From JAPPKS01 sp963667895 (lineage in GTDB: Bacteria; Poribacteria; WGA-4E; PCPOR2b): a stretch of 64,000 nucleotides of DNA. The notes beneath the pieces are model-generated. The model made no database searches and was not told the DNA's origin. It worked only from the letters and a program-made list of their open reading frames with translations. Below are positions 46,663-60,348 of the stretch, one piece after another. A program made the position numbers and the translations under genes. The stretch spans positions 3,286,001 to 3,350,000 of the forward strand of contig OZ245030.1 of the NCBI GenBank assembly GCA_965223985.1, in the 5' to 3' direction. Within the stretch, counting starts at the first letter, position 1. Each line of letters starts with the position of its first letter.

Positions 46663-46779
46663 TCCCGGCAACGACCTACTTTCCCACGAGGTTGCCCTCG
46701 CAGTATCATCAGCGCTGGAGGACTTAACTGCCGTGTTCGGAATGAGTACGGGTGTTTCCCCTCCGCTATTGCCACCGAA
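46663..46779 (-). rRNA. rrf: 5S ribosomal RNA
   Basis: On the minus strand the sequence contains CCGAACACGGCAGTTAAG and GGGAAAGTAGGTCGTTGCC, which are standard 5S segments. Helix I forms between the two ends (CGGTGGC with GTTGCCG, with G-U pairs). Exact ends are within a few bases. It is last in the operon, before the terminator. Confidence 0.93.
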
Positions 46780-46879
46780 AGAAATTCAAATATCTCTTAT
46801 AAAGAAAATCTCTACTGCAAAACTATTGCTGTAATTAACAATTTGACAACTTTATAGATTTGAAGATTTACCCCAATAC

Positions 46880-49902
<3,023 letters not shown>

Positions 49903-49974
49903 AACAGTTATTGAAGTAAATCATCAAATCTATACAATTGTCAAAGATCGCCGTCTGCAAAAGTTGCAGACAAA

Positions 49975-50048
49975 TGGAGATGAGCGGAGTCGAACCGCTG
50001 GCCTTCTACGTGCAAAGCAGATGCTCTCCCAAACTGAGCTACACCCCC
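49975..50048 (-). tRNA. tRNA-Ala (anticodon TGC)
   Basis: On the minus strand the gene starts GGGGGTGTAGCTCAG; its anticodon loop is TTTGCAC, giving TGC. The T arm has GGTTCGACTCC. The acceptor pairs with two G-T pairs and discriminator A. CCA is not encoded. It lies between 23S and tRNA-Ile, the usual spacer order. Confidence 0.95.
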
Positions 50049-50057
50049 ACACGGGTA

Positions 50058-50134
50058 TGGTGGGCTTATCTGGACTCGAACCAGAGACCTCGCGCTTATC
50101 AGGCGCGCGCTCTAACCGCCTGAGCTATAAGCCC
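50058..50134 (-). tRNA. tRNA-Ile (anticodon GAT)
   Basis: On the minus strand the gene starts GGGCTTATAGCTCAG and has the anticodon loop CTGATAA. It ends with TAAGCCCACCA, so CCA appears encoded, unlike in the neighbouring tRNA-Ala. Length 77 with CCA. Confidence 0.95.
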
Positions 50135-50236
50135 CAACAACAAGCGCTGCAAGAAAGCTAAATAGAATATCAGACATAACCAATCAAACGAGCTAAACAT
50201 ACCACATGTTAATCAACACGTGACAGTCTATATAGG

Positions 50237-51806
<1,570 letters not shown>

Positions 51807-51812
51807 AAATTT

Positions 51813-51926
51813 TTGCTAATTCATTGAATTAGCAATGACGTAACTAGCTTTAACAAGCTCTAAACTCGATGTTTGTAAAAACATCTGGGCATGTCACAAT
51901 AAACTATTTAGCTTTCAAAGAGCGCA
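51813..51926 (-). promoter_or_regulatory. rRNA leader with processing hairpin and boxA-like site
   Basis: A perfect hairpin (10-base-pair stem, TTGCTAATTC with GAATTAGCAA, 51813-51835) lies just before 16S and may take part in precursor processing. Further upstream, GCGCTCTTTGAAAGCT (51926-51911 on the minus strand) resembles the boxA antitermination element TGCTCTTTAACA. Confidence 0.6.
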
Positions 51927-51958
51927 TGTTATCTACCCTGCCATAGCAGAGTGACGAA

Positions 51959-51987
51959 AGTATAACATGCGAGGTTTTCGCTGTCAA
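51959..51987 (-). promoter_or_regulatory. Sigma-70 promoter of the rRNA operon
   Basis: On the minus strand, TTGACA (51987-51982), a 17-base spacer, and TATACT (51964-51959). It lies about 155 bases before 16S. An AT-rich stretch upstream could serve as an UP element. Confidence 0.85.
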
Positions 51988-52299
51988 GGTAAAATCAATA
52001 TAAATTCAAGAACTGTTAAACCGTCTTGACAACGGGAAATTGAGACGCGTAATTAGAGAACCAACCCACTACACAATACACATAAAAACAGTCGTGCAAG
52101 AATCGAGGTATCCATTACATTCTACGGTTTGTCATATAATCTCAACCCCATTTATTTCCCGCTTATTGAAGCGAAGTATCGCGTAAAAAAGGTCGCCAAA
52201 ACCAGTGGATGCACTAACCTGATGCGCTTTCTAATTATATAATGTTAATGGTGCTAGTTTAATGTAGAGTGTAATTACTCCCAAAAGCTGTACAGTTGA

Positions 52300-53203
52300 A
52301 TAAGGTGGAATTCCGACTGGCAAAGTTGAAGATAGAACTCGACTGGCTTCAATAAAACTCAACGGCTCCGTTGAACAGGAATGCCGTTGACCGTCGGTTG
52401 TGAGACAATGTCAACTAATGGCCTTGGCTAGACCCTCGTTCTATTACCGCCCTGTAGTAGAATCGCAACAAAATCTACTCTATATGCGTCTAATAGACGA
52501 GCAGTACACCAAGACGCCGTTCTACGGGGTGCCTCGGGTAACTGCATGGCTTCGCTCTCAAGGACATATTGTTAATCCGAAACGGGTGGAGATTTCTATC
52601 GCAGTCGCTATTCGCACCCTTGATCGGTTAATGCGGAAGATGGGATTAGCTGCTATCTATCCTAAGCCCAAGACCTCCGGCATGGGCTAACCGTCGAAAA
52701 CGTATCCGTATCTGTTGAAGGAATTAAGTATCATCAGACCGAATCAGGTCTGGGCAACAGACATAACTTATATTCGCTTAAGCAGTGGTTTTGCCTATCT
52801 GGTAGCCGTTATGGATTGGTTTTCCCGTTACGTGTTGTCATGGGAGCTTTCAAACTCACTAGATGTATTCTTTTGTCTGTCAGCTCTCGAACGGGCACTT
52901 AGTCAATCGATTCCTTTGATACTTAACACCGACCAAGGGAGTCAGTTTACTTCTGATGCTTTTACGACTCGACTTGAAGCGTCTAACATCGCCATCAGTT
53001 GGGACGGCAGAGGCAGAGTATTCGACAACATCTTCATTGAGCCGCTCTGGCGCAGTGTCAAGTATGAGGAGGTTTATCTCAATGACTATGACTCGGTTAA
53101 CACAGCTTCGTGTCGATTAAGTGACTATTTCAACTTTTACAATCAAGAGCGGTTTCATCAATCGCTCGACTATCGCACACTACACCAGGTGTATTTCCAA
53201 TAA
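52300..53203 (+). mobile_element. Inactivated IS3-family element (orfA end plus broken orfB)
   Basis: The end of OrfA (LAKLKIELDWLQ) is visible near 52318-52353, followed by OrfB from about 52397 (RQCQLMALARPSFYYRPVVES). OrfB has the HTH-like part (YGVPRVTAWLRSQGHIVNPKRV), then an extra 12-residue block at 52589-52624, then RLMRKMGLAAIYPKPKTS. TAA at 52688-52690 interrupts the same frame, which continues as YPYLLKELSIIRPNQVW and the rve integrase core: WATDITYIRL (D), LILNTDQGSQF (D) and FIEPLWRSVKYEEVYL (E). The DDE residues are intact. Missing most of OrfA and carrying the stop codon, it cannot move by itself. Terminal inverted repeats were not identified. Confidence 0.85.
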
Positions 53204-53205
53204 TC

Positions 53206-53665
53206 TCAGGCGTTGAAACCTGACCAAATTGGCACGGGTTTTCCACCTTATATCTTATTCATCGCTGTCTATAGAATGGGGGTAAGTTCAGGTTGGGTTG
53301 AGATCAACTGAGCGAATAACGACCGCGATAGAAATCCAATAAACACCTAGCGAAACCCAACGATCAAGCGACTGAATAAGGAGCACGATAGCGATTTTAG
53401 ACGATAGTTTCTGTAGTTCTTCATAAAAATCTTAGGCGATAGCTTTCTCCAGTTTTTTCCGCTCGCGGCCCCCGTTCGACACATTCCCAATCATAAAAAA
53501 AGCGTTGGGTATCGCAGCACCGTAACAAATTTAAAACGAATTCAGTCCCTGAAACCAATCGTTCCTATGTAGCAACTATTTGCGAAACCGCTCTACCCAA
53601 CCTACGCCCCCTGCAAAACACTGAAAGTTTTGTTTTCCCATCCCGCCGAATTGCCTCTACATTTG
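53206..53665. repeat. GTAGGTTGGGT-family repeat cluster after the IS element
   Basis: AGGTTGGGTTGAGATCAACT starts the cluster at 53290. The 36-base module GATCAACTGAGCGAAT to GATAGAAATCC lies at 53302-53337. AGCGAAACCCAACG (near 53348) and AAAGCGTTGGGT (near 53498) form an inner inverted pair, and CGCTCTACCCAACCTAC (53589-53605) is the inverted right end. No protein is encoded. Confidence 0.75.
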
Positions 53666-53677
53666 TGAGGTAGTTCT

Positions 53678-54349
53678 CTAAACCGGCAAAATGCACTCCG
53701 CCCTATCATTCCTCGGCTGATTCACCAGACGAGAAACCGCGTAGGCTGTCATCGCATCGGCGGGATATGGCTTGAGAAGGTGATTCAGCTCCGCGGGCGG
53801 TTGGTTGTTTGGCTCTAGCCACAGGTCATACGCATCATAATCTAGAATCACCGGCATACGATGATGAATCTGCTCCAGCATCTCGTTGGGTGGACACGTG
53901 AGGATTGTGCATGACAGAACCGCATCCGCGTCTCTCGACGGTTGCCACTGCTCCCACAGCCCCGCGAAGGCGAAAGGTTTCTCCGACGCCATGCGGATGT
54001 AAAACGGCGTTTTTGCGCCGCCTCCCGGCTCCTTTCGCCACTCGTAATAACCGTCCGCCAAAATGAGACATCGCCAACGTCTGTACGCAGTTCGGAATGA
54101 CGGTTTCTGCGAAAGTGCCTCGGAACGTGCGTTAATCATTCGATTTCCGATTGTGGGGTCTTTTGCCCACGACGGAATAAGTCCCCACCGAAACAAATCT
54201 ATTTTGCCGGGATTGTTGTTAGCAACGACAGCAACGTTCTGTGTGGGTGTAATGTTGTAACGCGGGGTCAGTTGGTCGGGCAGCTCGAATCCGGGAAAGG
54301 TTTCTGTTAAGCTGGTAGGACTGGCGGAAAGCGTGAATCGTCCACACAT
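53678..54349 (-). CDS. yedK: SOS-response-associated peptidase / abasic-site sensor (YedK, HMCES family)
   Basis: YedK/HMCES proteins crosslink to abasic sites in single-stranded DNA through Cys2 and protect them. From the ATG at 54349 the protein has 223 residues beginning MCGRFTLS, so Cys2 is exposed after methionine removal. Asn73 (MINARSE), Glu103 (DGYYEWRK) and His163 (QIHHRMPVIL) complete the active site. GGAGGAGACGAAAA precedes this ATG; the seven-residue extension to 54370 would block the chemistry. It lies 3 kb from imuB-dnaE2, and a truncated second copy lies next to those genes. Confidence 0.94.
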   Translation of the reverse strand: MCGRFTLSASPTSLTETFPGFELPDQLTPRYNITPTQNVAVVANNNPGKIDLFRWGLIPSWAKDPTIGNRMINARSEALSQKPSFRTAYRRWRCLILADGYYEWRKEPGGGAKTPFYIRMASEKPFAFAGLWEQWQPSRDADAVLSCTILTCPPNEMLEQIHHRMPVILDYDAYDLWLEPNNQPPAELNHLLKPYPADAMTAYAVSRLVNQPRNDRAECILPV

Positions 54350-54634
54350 TTTTCGTCTCCTCCTTTTCAATTGTCCAAGTTATATTCAATTATAAATGCC
54401 GGCGCCGCCTTTTGTCCAGTGTTTGGGTATAATAGCAACTCTCGTTAGAGTCGTCGCAACAATGTTTGTATCTTTTTCGTACGCCAACAGACGATAAACA
54501 TGAAATCGCATGAAAATATCGTGCTGATTTAGTGTGGACGTTTGGGTTGGCTATTGCTTACAATGTCCCTTATACACCGTGAACGAGTTCGTAGGTACGG
54601 AACTCCAATATTTCAAAATTCAGAGAGGATTTCA

Positions 54635-55005
54635 ATGAATTCGAGAGCGAAATTTGGTACATGGCTTTTGGCGCCGCGTTGGTCTTTCTTGGAATGTTCG
54701 GCACGTTGATGTCACCACTGACCGCAGAAATGGATAAGTTCGGCGAGATTGAGTGTACGCGGTTGACAGTTGTTGGTAACAACGGCGAGCCTGTGGTAGA
54801 GATTGGGCTAGGTGTATATGAAGATGGCGGGGAGGTCGAAGTGCTGAGCACAGATGGACGAACTTTGGTCTCTCTCGGTGTGGCTGAAAGCGACGCCAGC
54901 GAGTCGCATCACGGTGGGTATGCCCTGGTGCGCGGGAAGTCCAAGAAAGGACAGGTGCGGATTAGCACGCTTCGCTACGACGGCGGCAGGCATAGTGGAC
55001 ATTAG
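54635..55005 (+). pseudogene. Small secreted or anchored protein, probably frameshifted near its start
   Basis: AGAGAGGATTTCA then ATG at 54635 is a proper start, but that frame ends after 24 codons (TGA near 54707). The body lies in the next frame from about 54655: a hydrophobic stretch MAFGAALVFLGMFGTLMSPLTA, then DKFGEIECTRLTVVGNNGEPV and short beta-like repeats to 55005. DKFGEIECTKLTVV recurs in the gene at 55648, so this is a small gene family in this strain. A single-base change near 54655 would join start and body. Function unknown. Confidence 0.6.
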
Positions 55006-55198
55006 GAAAGCCGACGAGAATCACCGCTAGCCAGACCACATGGCAACCTCTAGTGCGAACGGACTGTGGACAGGACGCCACCACTATGAACCCTGATTCG
55101 GCGGAACGCGTCGCTGTGGCTAAGTTAAGATATGCGAAGTAAAGTGCAATATATCCGCACTCTATGAGTTAATAATCACTTAAAGAAGGAGTCTTGAT

Positions 55199-55622
55199 AT
55201 GAATGTTCGCAGGGTAAGGGTAGCATTTACGAAGATTGCCACGTGTATAGGATTCAGCTTGTTAGCGGCAACGTGGATTTGCAATTTTGTGTATGAGTAC
55301 CCCCCCCCGCATAATCACTATGCGAACTTTCAATCGGTTGGCGCTATGTTTGGTCTGTTTGTTGGCGCAAGTTGGACTATCAAACGGAAGGAGGTGCGGG
55401 AAGCCTATTGTCGGACCGTCCGTACTAGGATTGTGGGTGTTTTTGATTGGCATGGCATGGAGGATGAATACAGGAGATGTTGAACGACTCATTGAGGGGA
55501 TTGCTCCGTTGATAATCGCTGCAGGAATGTTCGTTGGGGCTGTGCGCGCATTGGCACGTGCAAGAGGACAGAGCTTAATCCAGTTTCTGTCTGGATTATA
55601 TTCTAGATTGTATAGAGATTAA
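55199..55622 (+). pseudogene. Small membrane protein split by a frameshift
   Basis: GAAGGAGTCTTGAT precedes the ATG at 55199. The first frame gives a membrane helix (IATCIGFSLLAATWICNFVY) and SVGAMFGLFVGASWTIKRKEVREAY, but ends in an unconvincing tail at 55483. The second frame continues with FLIGMAWRMNTGDVERLIEGI and APLIIAAGMFVGAVRALARARG to 55622. The switch best fits near the run of five T at 55440-55444. A run of nine C at 55300-55308 upstream is another possible slippage place. Family not recognised. Confidence 0.5.
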
Positions 55623-55647
55623 CTTACTAACGACAAGGAGAAAAGCA

Positions 55648-55953
55648 AAGTTTAGTATTCAGAATTGGCAGCAGAAACTGGTTTATGCGGGCGTCGGAGC
55701 GTTGTTACTGTTTATCGGGATGCTACTATCACCGGTTACGGCGCAAAGGGATAAGTTCGGGGAGATTGAGTGTACGAAGTTGACGGTTGTTGATACGGCG
55801 GGGAAGTTGCGGGTGGTTCTGAGTGCCAAAGAGGAGGATTTCACAGACTATTGGTTTACAGACAACGGAGGAGTATCTATTGTTGCCTTGGATATCGTCG
55901 AATGCGGTAACGCTGCAGTCAGCACGTGGCATAAGAACGGCAATAGACAGTGA
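55648..55953 (+). pseudogene. Paralogue of the gene at 54635, start codon apparently lost
   Basis: AAGGAG at 55635-55640 is followed after 7 bases by AAG (55648-55650) where an ATG is expected; the frame from there, FSIQNWQQKLVYAGVGALLLF, is the expected N-terminal anchor. The body DKFGEIECTKLTVVDTAGKL matches the neighbour. The first usual start codon in frame is TTG at 55702, inside the membrane segment. The reading frame is otherwise open to 55953. ATG to AAG would be one base change. Function unknown. Confidence 0.55.
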
Positions 55954-56219
55954 TGGGTGCTAGGACCGGAAAAACAGATATCGAGTTGAAGAATTAAGGA
56001 GGTTCGAAGCGTAAGGGTATCGTGTTCGTCTTGCTGGCTAGTTTTGCGCGATCTTAGGCGCGACTATATGAAAAACCTAGGTCGGGGGGGTGGAGTCCCG
56101 TTTCCTTGTTGTTAGCCTCTCTCGGACGGGCGCATAAAATTTTAGCCAGTTGCGTGTGAGTCAACCGGGGATGCCACGCACGCGCAGCTGGGGGACATCA
56201 ACCGATAACAGCATCCTAT

Positions 56220-56496
56220 TCATCGTGGGCGCGACAGCGCTTTAATAGACACAACTGCCAAGCCGATGGTGACGAGGTAGACACCGTAGCTCGACGCGAA
56301 AGCTAAATGGGCTAATGGTATTGTAAATAATGGCGGTTACCGCAAAGCCCCACGCCCAATCGAATTTTTTTTGGACGTAAGCCTGAACAGCGAGATAGGC
56401 GAATGTTGCACAGCAGAGGACGTGAAGAAGGTTGTTGTAGGTGTGTCCATATTTCAAATAAGGATGCTTATAGGCGATCAGGAACATCAGAATCAC
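56220..56496 (-). pseudogene. Small membrane protein (DUF6804-like), frameshifted
   Basis: On the minus strand the frame reads NNLLHVLCCATFAYLAVQAY, then WAWGFAVTAIIYN, a pattern I associate with DUF6804. Right after IIYN the frame becomes polar and ends. The next frame continues plausibly with LAHLAFASSYGVYLVTIGLA and VVSIKALSRPR to TGA at 56220-56222. One base gained or lost near 56325 would explain this. Role unknown. Confidence 0.6.
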
Positions 56497-56670
56497 GACT
56501 GCTTGGGGAGCCCATATGATTCTTTAACGAGTTATTTTCATGGGTCTTTCCTTTCAACGGGATGTTTTTACGTCTTTGCCAAGGAAGCAAAAATACCTGT
56601 TACAGTTTACCGCTTTCTCGATATAATTCTACTTAGACATAAAAACCTACTTTGAAAGGAGGAGAGTAAA

Positions 56671-56802
56671 ATGATGAGGCTGATGAAACTTCGGCATCTA
56701 CAGCTAATGACCTCAAATACACTCAAGTGGCTTGACTCACTTAATGGGAAGAGCGGAATTGAATATGAAGTCGTACGCATTTTGAAGCGAACCAAGATAT
56801 AA
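56671..56802 (+). CDS. Small 43-residue ORF with strong ribosome site
   Basis: GAAAGGAGGAGAG lies directly before the double ATG at 56671. The peptide starts MMRLMKLRHLQLM and ends GKSGIEYEVVRILKRTKI, basic and without a membrane segment. It is below the usual gene-finding limit. Family not recognised. A perfect palindrome follows at 56822-56842. It sits beside a truncated yedK. Confidence 0.4.
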   Translation: MMRLMKLRHLQLMTSNTLKWLDSLNGKSGIEYEVVRILKRTKI

Positions 56803-56821
56803 AGGAGATTCAAGCTGGACT

Positions 56822-56842
56822 ATATGACCGATTCGGTCATAT
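56822..56842. other. Perfect 21-base palindrome after the small ORF
   Basis: ATATGACCGA and TCGGTCATAT flank one central T. It could be a regulator site or a small transcript-end hairpin; GGGCTTTTT follows 8-17 bases later and might act as a weak T-run. Confidence 0.5.
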
Positions 56843-56862
56843 GTGTCGGGCTTTTTACGAAT

Positions 56863-57129
56863 GTACGCAGTTCGGAATGACGGTTTCTCCGCCAGTGTCC
56901 CGGAACGTGCGTTAATCATTCGATTGCCGATTGTCGGGTCTTTTGCCCACGACGGAATGAGTCCCCACCGAAAGAATTCTATTTTACCGGGGTTGTTGTT
57001 CGCAACGACAGCAACCTCTTGGGAGGGTGTAATGTTGTAACGCGCCGTCAATTGGTCGGGTAGCTCGAAATCGGGAAAGGATTCTGTTAAGCTAACGGTG
57101 TTGGCGGAAAGCGTGAATCGTCTGCACAT
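56863..57129 (-). pseudogene. Truncated duplicate of yedK
   Basis: The first 89 codons match the intact yedK (FTLSANTVSLTESFPDFELP, WGLIPSWAKDPTIGNRMINA). The copy breaks off at about 56863 after SFRTAY, exactly where homology to 54079 on the plus strand ends, and unrelated sequence follows. Glu103 and His163 equivalents are missing. Residue 3 is arginine (MCRRF). Close DNA similarity shows the duplication is fairly recent. Confidence 0.85.
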
Positions 57130-57231
57130 TATTCGTTTCCTTCTTACAAAAACGGGGTCGCTATTGTGTTGTCCGGATGATATTTCATTATAAATGCCAG
57201 CCGCGCCGTTTGTCCAGTGTTTCGTTGAACA

Positions 57232-60200
57232 TTAGGTGAAAGACAGTTCCGCAAACGATTGCGCTTGGATGCTGATTAACTCACCCTCACGCTGTAAGAT
57301 TCCGTAGACATACACAAACGGGGACAGCTTAAAGATTGACCGATATTTGGCATAGATATCCGGGGAGATAACTACATTGAGCAATCCCGACTCATCTTCC
57401 AGGGTCATGAAGGAAACTCCATTCGCCGTAGCGGGTTTCTGTATGCAGACCACCAGTCCCGCAACGCCCGTCCTAACGCCATTTCGCAGCTTTCTTAGCG
57501 CGTCCTGCCGCCGCACTTCGCTATGCAGCTTGGATCGAAGCAGCTCCATGGGGTGCGCGTCTATCGAGAATTGCTGCGCGCTGTATTCCCACGTTAGCTT
57601 GCCCCACGGACTGAGTTTTGGCAGCGGCGGGGCTGTGAGTTTCGGATCGATAAGCTCCCTGCCTCGCCACTGATCCGCAATCCACAGTTGCCACATCAAT
57701 TGCCGGCGTGACAAACCGAAACAATCGAACGCTCCCACCCCGATTAAATTCTCTATATTAGCGACATCGAGCTTGGTCTGCGCAACGAAATCTCTCAGCG
57801 ACTTGAAGGATTCGCGCTCACGAGCGTTCACAATTGACTGGGCTTTCGCTAGACTGATCCCTTTGACACAGATTAAGCTCAGACGTATACCGTCGGTTTT
57901 CTCGTCAGTTTCGATGACGCATCTGAGGTTGCTGCGATTCACATCGACTTGCAAGCATGTTATCCCGTGGCGGCGCGCATCGTCCACGATAGTGCGCGTG
58001 GGGTAAAACCCAAGGGGTTGGTTGTTGATTAACGAAGCGACGTAAGCGGCGGGGTAGTAGCGCTTAAGCCATGCGGACTGATACGCGAGATGGGCGAATG
58101 CCAAGGCGTGAGATTTGCAGAATCCGTAGCCCGCGAACGCCTTAATACAGTCGAAAATCTTAATGGCATCGCTCTCCGACACTCCGTTTCGGACAGATCC
58201 TGCCACGAAGTCGGCTCGCATCTTCGCCACGGCTTTCTCAGAGCGTTTCGCGTCGAGTTCGCGCCTTAGATTCTCCGCCTCGCCGGGAGTGTAGTCCGCA
58301 ATCGTGGTAGCCACCTGCAGGATTTGCTCTTGAAATAGCACCACACCTAGCGTTTCCTCAAGAATTTCTTCAAGTCGCGGATGTGGATATTGCACCGCCT
58401 CAAGTCCCTGCCGCCGCCGAAGGTATGGTGTGACCATGTTGCCCTGCACTGGACCCGGTCTAATGATTGCGATTTCGGCGGCGAGTTCCGAGAGATTTCT
58501 CGGCTTGGTGCGCGGCAGCGTCTGCATTTGCACGCGGGATTCTATCTGGAACAGCCCCACCGTGTCCGCCTGTCCAATCATATCGTACACCTCAGGGTCG
58601 TCGGCTTTAATTTCGGCGAGGTTTATTTTGATATTGTAGGCATCGGCAATCAGTCTAAGGCATTCTCTGACTACGGCAAGCATGCCCAGCCCTAGCAAAT
58701 CCACTTTGATAAGCCCCGCATCTTCGACCATGTCTTTGTCCCATTGGCACACGCGGCGGTTCGGCATGCGTGTGGGCTCGAGCGGCACTAGCTTCGTGAG
58801 CGCGCACGAAGTGATTATCATTCCGCCCGGATGCATGGATATATGGCGAGGAACGCCAATTATCGCATCCACCTGCTCTCGGAAATGCCGCCACTTCTTT
58901 TTCTTGGTATAGTGCCCATACTCTTGCAGCTCCTCAACTTTGCGAAATGCTGGCTCTGGATTCTTCTGCCCTTCTGTGAAACGCGACATTGTCGCCAGCA
59001 GGGGCGTGGGATAGCCAAAGACCTTCCCAACCTCGCGAATCGCCCGCTTAGCACCGAATGTGATGAACATGCAGGCTAATCCAACGTGCTCAAAGCCGTA
59101 TTTGCGCCCAACATAGGTGAGGACATCATCTCGGTCGGGCAACCGAGCGTCTCGCGCAGAGGCGAAATCCAAGTCGATGTCCGGGATCGTAGACCGCTCT
59201 TCGTTGAGAAATCGGGCGAAAACGAGGTTGTGCCGGACTGGATCGACAGTCGTAATATCGAGAAGATACGCGACCAACGAGCACACTGCAGAGCCACGCC
59301 CCTGCGCCGGGATGTTTTTGGATTGGGCAAACTTAACAATATCCCACACTATGAGGAAGTATCCGCTAAGATTCAAGCGGGTGATAAGGGTCAGCTCCTC
59401 ACGCAGCCTAGAGCGAATTTCAGCAGATATCGAATCATATTTTTTGGACAGGGCTTCCTCGCATAACATATTCAGATATGAGTCTGTGCTTTGACCGTCG
59501 GGCGTTGCGTAGTCAGGAAATCGATATTGCGTAAAATCGAGGTTGACATTGCATCGTTCAAGGATGGCGCGGGTATTAGTCAGCGCGGCGGGGATTTCGG
59601 AGAATATCAGCTGCATCTCGTGGGGAGACTTGAGATAGCGTTCGTGGTTGATTGGGCGAATTGAATCTGATTTAGCGAGCGGGGTTTTGTGGTCAATGCA
59701 ACGGAGCACATCGTGCAATCGCGCCTCCGCTTGGGTTGCATATCGCACGCTGTTCGCCGCTACATAGCCTATCGAGAAATCGTGAGCGATGCGATAGAGC
59801 GTCTTACAGAGACCGGTATCTCCAGGCTCAAGGTGGTTAACGAGTTGGATATAAAGCCGTCTTTTACCAAAGATTTGATGGTATTCATTCAGCCGTTTTC
59901 GCGCGGAATCGATTCGATTGGTTTGCAAAAGTTCCGCGACACTGCTGCTCTTTCCGATAAGGCAGATTAACCCGTCGGACAACTCGGCGATTTGCTCCAC
60001 TGTCACGTGCGGTTCAGACTTATGGTCTTCTCCTCGCGCTCGCGTGATTAGCTGGGAAAGGTTCTGGTAGCCTGTTGAATCCTCGCACAGCAACAGAACC
60101 TTGTCATTAGAGTAAGAGCTGCCTCTGGAGCGCCCCACAGTTATGAGAGACCCAATTATGTATTCAAGCCCAATCTCCTTGCATTTCTTGACGAACGGAA

Positions 60201-60348
60201 TAACGCCGTAAAGCGCATTGTCGTCTGTCAATGCCAAGCCATTCAATCCAAGGGTTGCCGCACGCTCAGCGAGAACTGCGGGGCACGATGTCCCGTTCAG
60301 AAACGAATAGTGGCTGTGGCAGTGGAGTTCCGCATAATCCATAACCAT
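57232..60348 (-). CDS. dnaE2: Error-prone DNA polymerase III alpha subunit
   Basis: DnaE2 (ImuC) copies damaged DNA as part of SOS mutagenesis. The 1038 residues match its length, shorter than DnaE1. The PHP domain starts AELHCHSHYSFLNGTSCP. The palm has GRGSAVCSLVAYLLDIT and ERSTIPDIDLDF with two catalytic aspartates. The fingers include ISMHPGGMIITSCAL and GLFQIESRVQMQTLPR, then AIIRPGPVQGNMVTPYLRRR. A C-terminal OB fold (GVAGLVVCIQKPAT, FMTLEDESG) follows. Translation starts at the codon right after the imuB stop. There is no RecA-like imuA gene nearby, and no LexA box was recognised. Confidence 0.96.
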   Translation of the reverse strand: MVMDYAELHCHSHYSFLNGTSCPAVLAERAATLGLNGLALTDDNALYGVIPFVKKCKEIGLEYIIGSLITVGRSRGSSYSNDKVLLLCEDSTGYQNLSQLITRARGEDHKSEPHVTVEQIAELSDGLICLIGKSSSVAELLQTNRIDSARKRLNEYHQIFGKRRLYIQLVNHLEPGDTGLCKTLYRIAHDFSIGYVAANSVRYATQAEARLHDVLRCIDHKTPLAKSDSIRPINHERYLKSPHEMQLIFSEIPAALTNTRAILERCNVNLDFTQYRFPDYATPDGQSTDSYLNMLCEEALSKKYDSISAEIRSRLREELTLITRLNLSGYFLIVWDIVKFAQSKNIPAQGRGSAVCSLVAYLLDITTVDPVRHNLVFARFLNEERSTIPDIDLDFASARDARLPDRDDVLTYVGRKYGFEHVGLACMFITFGAKRAIREVGKVFGYPTPLLATMSRFTEGQKNPEPAFRKVEELQEYGHYTKKKKWRHFREQVDAIIGVPRHISMHPGGMIITSCALTKLVPLEPTRMPNRRVCQWDKDMVEDAGLIKVDLLGLGMLAVVRECLRLIADAYNIKINLAEIKADDPEVYDMIGQADTVGLFQIESRVQMQTLPRTKPRNLSELAAEIAIIRPGPVQGNMVTPYLRRRQGLEAVQYPHPRLEEILEETLGVVLFQEQILQVATTIADYTPGEAENLRRELDAKRSEKAVAKMRADFVAGSVRNGVSESDAIKIFDCIKAFAGYGFCKSHALAFAHLAYQSAWLKRYYPAAYVASLINNQPLGFYPTRTIVDDARRHGITCLQVDVNRSNLRCVIETDEKTDGIRLSLICVKGISLAKAQSIVNARERESFKSLRDFVAQTKLDVANIENLIGVGAFDCFGLSRRQLMWQLWIADQWRGRELIDPKLTAPPLPKLSPWGKLTWEYSAQQFSIDAHPMELLRSKLHSEVRRQDALRKLRNGVRTGVAGLVVCIQKPATANGVSFMTLEDESGLLNVVISPDIYAKYRSIFKLSPFVYVYGILQREGELISIQAQSFAELSFT

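Noticed and set aside
52020..52040. Plus-strand TTGACA near 52025 as an IS promoter
   Set aside because: No matching -10 element at a suitable distance.
52688..52715. Programmed frameshift in the transposase
   Set aside because: The two halves are in the same frame and separated by a plain TAA, so this is a nonsense codon.
55300..55308. Run of nine C as a phase-variation switch
   Set aside because: The frame before and after the run reads as one protein; the break is further on, so a switch here is not supported.
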